Below are positions 5,270 through 7,197 of a stretch of 7,197 bases of DNA, one piece after another. Below the pieces are notes generated by a model. The model saw nothing but the letters and a program-made list of their open reading frames with translations. It had not been told where the DNA came from and did no database searches. Source of the DNA: a bacterium. GTDB taxonomy: Bacteria; Verrucomicrobiota; Verrucomicrobiia; Opitutales; UBA953. The stretch is from positions 1 to 7,197 of the forward strand of contig RFOO01000047.1 of the NCBI GenBank assembly GCA_009926645.1, written 5' to 3'. The position numbers and the translations under genes were made by a program. Position 1 is the first letter of the stretch; every line of letters starts with the position of its first letter.

Positions 5270-6408
5270 TCGAATTGCTTCAGAACCTCTACGCCAACCG
5301 CATCAGCGCGGAGTCGGCCTTCCTCGGTGAGACAAAAGCGATCCCCTTTTAATTCCATGAATCCTTCTTCCACGCAATCGGCAAAGAAGCTTAAAACCCC
5401 TTGTGGGCAGGGAGTTTTTAATCTTTCGGCCAAGGCAAATGGCGAAACTCCAGCATTTAATCTTAATCCGAAAACAAGTGCATCGGATAAGATATCAGAG
5501 GGAGAAAGAGATTTTTCCTGTTCTCGTCGCGGCAGGTTTTGCTCAATGCCTTCAATCCAGCTTTCGAGATTAGCGGGATTGGTCCAACGTTGACCATGCC
5601 ATTGCGAGGAAGCGGATGGGCCGTAGCCAATCCAATCCCCCATATGCCAAGTGATAAGGTTGTGTTCGCAGGCGAAGCCTTTTTGAGCAAAATTTGAAAC
5701 CTCATACTGAGCGTAACCTTTTTGCTCAAGGTACTGCCAGGTTTTGCGGTACAAGTAGGCCTCGCGATCTTTATCGATTTTAATTTTCCCCTGACTCATT
5801 TTAACAAAAAGAGCAGTGTCTTCTTCAAAGGTCAGGCAGTAGGTCGAAAGGTGTTGGGGATTTAAATCCACCACACGCTCTAAGTCTTTGAGCCAACGCT
5901 CTTCGTCTTGTCCAGGGATACCAAAGATAAGATCGAGATTTCGACTGGCAAATTTTATAGACTCAATGGCTTGCCAGGCATCGTGGATTTGTTTGGGTGA
6001 ATGTCTTCGGCCTAGGGTTTCGAGAGTCTCCTCATCAAAACTTTGCACACCCAAGGAGACGCGGGTTACTCCTGCTTCTTTGAGGGCGGCTAGTTTGTCT
6101 TCCCGAACCGAGGAGGGTGCGAGTTCCACTGTCCATTCCTTAGGCTTTCCGGCGGCTTGAGTAAGCGCTCGGCCAAGTCGATAGAGGTCCTCGGCGGGTA
6201 GCAGACCCGGAGTGCCACCTCCCCAAAAAGCTGTATCAACCTTACCTGGCGGATTGATTTCTAGCTCTCGCTCCATGGCGGAGAGGTAGCGATCAATGTC
6301 TCCGCGTTTTGGTTGCTCTTGGTAAAAGGCGCAAAAATCGCACGTCGAGGCACAAAAGGGCACGTGAAAATAAATCCCTCGGCCAGGGTTTGGCAGGGGT
6401 GAATTCAT
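5266..6408 (-). CDS. hemW: Radical SAM heme chaperone HemW (coproporphyrinogen III oxidase-like)
   Basis: A 380-residue radical SAM protein. The iron-sulfur motif is C19-x3-C23-x2-C26 (FCASTCDFC), followed by GGGTP at 63-67, VQSF at 121-124, DLIFGIPGQ at 159-167, YEVSNFA at 235-241 and a C-terminal HemN_C-like domain near 300-370. It lacks the long N-terminal extension and fourth cysteine of true HemN, so HemW, a heme-binding protein thought to deliver heme to respiratory enzymes, is the better name. The HNxxYW heme-binding motif described for HemW is present as HNLITW (249-254), with Thr in place of Tyr. I chose the ATG at 6408 because it overlaps the sufT stop as ATGA and gives the usual length. 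The longer frame from 6471 would run 67 bases into sufT. The stop overlaps that of the DUF3050 gene tail to tail. Confidence 0.92.
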   Translation of the reverse strand: MNSPLPNPGRGIYFHVPFCASTCDFCAFYQEQPKRGDIDRYLSAMERELEINPPGKVDTAFWGGGTPGLLPAEDLYRLGRALTQAAGKPKEWTVELAPSSVREDKLAALKEAGVTRVSLGVQSFDEETLETLGRRHSPKQIHDAWQAIESIKFASRNLDLIFGIPGQDEERWLKDLERVVDLNPQHLSTYCLTFEEDTALFVKMSQGKIKIDKDREAYLYRKTWQYLEQKGYAQYEVSNFAQKGFACEHNLITWHMGDWIGYGPSASSQWHGQRWTNPANLESWIEGIEQNLPRREQEKSLSPSDILSDALVFGLRLNAGVSPFALAERLKTPCPQGVLSFFADCVEEGFMELKGDRFCLTEEGRLRADAVGVEVLKQFD

Positions 6409-6956
6409 TCTAACCCTAACTGCTTTCGTCCTGATTCGGAAATCATGCGTGGATTCCAGACGGGGTCCCAAACGATAGCCACCTCCGCACCTTCCACACC
6501 AGCGAGAGCTTCAATTTTGGATTTTGCATCAGCCGCAATGACTGGCCCCATCCCACAGCCTTGAGCAGTCAGGGTCATTTTCACATTTACTCTTTTTCCG
6601 CCCGCGCTGCCATCTTCTAAAGACAAATCGTAAATCAAACCGAGGTCCACGATGTTAACGGGTATTTCAGGATCAAAACATTCGCGCAAAGCCCCCCAGA
6701 CTGTTTCTACGTTTAAAGGGCCTTGATTGGATTGAACGGATTTCTTCTCACGATAAACCTGTGCCTCTGGACCAAGCGCCGCGAGGTCATTCTCGGCTAT
6801 TCGGAATAGACCGAGAGCTGTGCGTACCGTAATGGAATTGCCAAGCGCTTGTGTGACAGTGACAGCGGTACCTTTTTCAAGAACAACCGTATCTCCCGCG
6901 GGAATGAGGGTCGCTTGGCAATCGCTGACTAAGGTGAAATTCGTCTGCATACCCAT
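6405..6956 (-). CDS. sufT: Iron-sulfur cluster assembly factor SufT (MIP18/DUF59 domain)
   Basis: SufT is an auxiliary factor for maturing iron-sulfur proteins, the bacterial relative of the eukaryotic MIP18 targeting protein. From the chosen start there are 183 residues. An N-terminal part holds the SufT-specific IPAGDTVVLEKGTAVTVTQALG (18-39) and GLFRI (49-53). The MIP18-like domain has FDPEIPVNIVDLGLIYDL (94-111), TAQGCGMGPVIAADAKSKIE (130-149) with the conserved C134, and WDPVWNPRMIS (163-173). The start is uncertain. ATG codons at 6989, 6956 and 6950 are all possible, none with a Shine-Dalgarno sequence, and homology begins only around residue 13. I prefer 6956 or 6950 because a promoter-like TTGCCA lies between them and 6989. 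It overlaps hemW by ATGA, so the two are very likely one operon, which suggests SufT supports [4Fe-4S] loading of HemW or related clients. Confidence 0.9.
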   Translation of the reverse strand: MGMQTNFTLVSDCQATLIPAGDTVVLEKGTAVTVTQALGNSITVRTALGLFRIAENDLAALGPEAQVYREKKSVQSNQGPLNVETVWGALRECFDPEIPVNIVDLGLIYDLSLEDGSAGGKRVNVKMTLTAQGCGMGPVIAADAKSKIEALAGVEGAEVAIVWDPVWNPRMISESGRKQLGLE

Positions 6957-7048
6957 AAAGTTTAAGTTTAGAGACAAAGTGGCAAGCATCGGAGTGAAAG
7001 ATTGCTTCTTCGCTTGCCGAAGGGGCAGGGTGTCATAGGGCTTGTGGC
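6957..7048. promoter_or_regulatory. Divergent control region of sufT-hemW and argS
   Basis: A perfect 7-base inverted repeat, GGCAAGC (6981-6987) and GCTTGCC (7012-7018), is separated by 24 bases. Each arm contains an outward-facing -35-like hexamer, TTGCCA toward sufT (6985 to 6980) and TTGCCG toward argS (7014-7019). On the sufT side two tandem TAAACT hexamers (6970 to 6959) lie where a -10 could be. The argS side has no good -10. This could be two divergent promoters or a symmetric protein-binding site. Both readings are inference. Confidence 0.35.
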
Positions 7049-7197
7049 ATGCCTGTTTGGTTTAATCCAGCCCGAGAACTTGATGCTTTGCTTAGAAAAG
7101 TGGCCCCCCAAGTGGCAGGGCTAGATTCTCAGTTTAATCCCGAACTTCGCCTATCTGATCCACGACATGCCGACTTCCAGGCTAATGGTGTTCTTCC
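7049..7197 (+). CDS. argS: Arginyl-tRNA synthetase (partial, N-terminal 49 residues only)
   Basis: The frame opens at the ATG at 7049 and stays open to the right edge, giving 49 residues and two bases of the next codon. The segment FNPELRLSDPRHADFQANGVL (29-49) matches the N-terminal (Add-1) tRNA-binding domain of class I ArgRS. There the 'GDYQANG' motif of the E. coli enzyme corresponds to ADFQANG here. ArgRS charges tRNA-Arg with arginine in the cytoplasm. The catalytic domain with its HIGH motif lies outside the window. AGGG at 7037-7040, 8 bases before the ATG, may be the ribosome site. It is divergent from sufT with 92 bases between start codons. The identification rests on one short conserved motif but is fairly specific. 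Confidence 0.8.
   Translation, partial: MPVWFNPARELDALLRKVAPQVAGLDSQFNPELRLSDPRHADFQANGVL

Noticed and set aside
5327..6160. Plus-strand open frames inside hemW
   Set aside because: They mirror conserved hemW coding sequence, show no domain features and lack ribosome sites.
4502..6408. Functional pairing of a heme-oxygenase-fold protein with the heme chaperone HemW
   Set aside because: The genes are convergent, on different transcripts. The DUF3050 fold does not imply heme as substrate, because its residues fit iron rather than heme binding.
6411..6420. Telomere-like GTTAGGGTTA on the minus strand just before the hemW start
   Set aside because: It is a single short copy at the end of the sufT coding sequence. 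There is no tandem array, so it is coincidence.
6409..6471. A longer hemW starting at 6471
   Set aside because: It would overlap sufT by 67 bases and add 21 residues absent from the family. The ATGA overlap start at 6408 gives the usual length.
1..7197. CRISPR array, mobile element, tRNA, toxin-antitoxin or defence system
   Set aside because: I found no spaced repeats, transposase, integrase, tRNA-like fold or small paired genes. All coding space is taken by recognisable core genes.

Overview
This window reads as ordinary, densely packed bacterial chromosome, with nearly all of it coding. The organism is probably a member of the Verrucomicrobiota, perhaps class Opitutia. That is inferred from memory of family sequences: the cysteine-poor bL28, the short omega-like protein beginning MRDDYLQDARKI, and the N terminus of ArgRS all look like that lineage. 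Base composition is near balanced. I see no mobile element, CRISPR array, tRNA, rRNA or phage gene, and no gene-free stretch longer than about 150 bases.

Layout, left to right. Positions 1-1041 (minus) carry most of fabV, a trans-2-enoyl-ACP/CoA reductase that runs off the left edge. It is divergent from a PLP-dependent aminotransferase (1127-2296, plus) of unclear substrate. Next come rpmB (bL28, 2371-2601, plus) and dgkA (2678-3064, minus), which converge on a single strong bidirectional terminator at 2621-2648. A divergent control region (3065-3214) then leads into a plus-strand run: rpoZ-like omega subunit (3215-3466), smpB (3520-3987), trmL (3984-4460, overlapping smpB by 4 bases) and a DUF3050 heme-oxygenase-fold protein (4502-5269).

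This run meets, tail to tail with overlapping stop codons, a minus-strand pair transcribed from the right: sufT (6405-6956) followed by hemW (5266-6408), joined by an ATGA overlap. At the right edge argS begins on the plus strand (7049 onward), divergent from sufT.

Functionally these are housekeeping genes. They cover fatty acid synthesis (fabV), lipid recycling (dgkA), transcription (rpoZ), translation and ribosome rescue (rpmB, smpB, trmL, argS), and iron-sulfur/heme handling (sufT, hemW). The least characterised members are the DUF3050 protein, whose residues fit a heme-oxygenase-like diiron oxidase site, and the aminotransferase, which lacks arginines usually used by its fold. I do not see a multi-gene system that I would call undescribed. 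The points worth a second look are these two proteins, the sufT-hemW coupling, and a recurring CGCTTGCCA-like element upstream of several genes.
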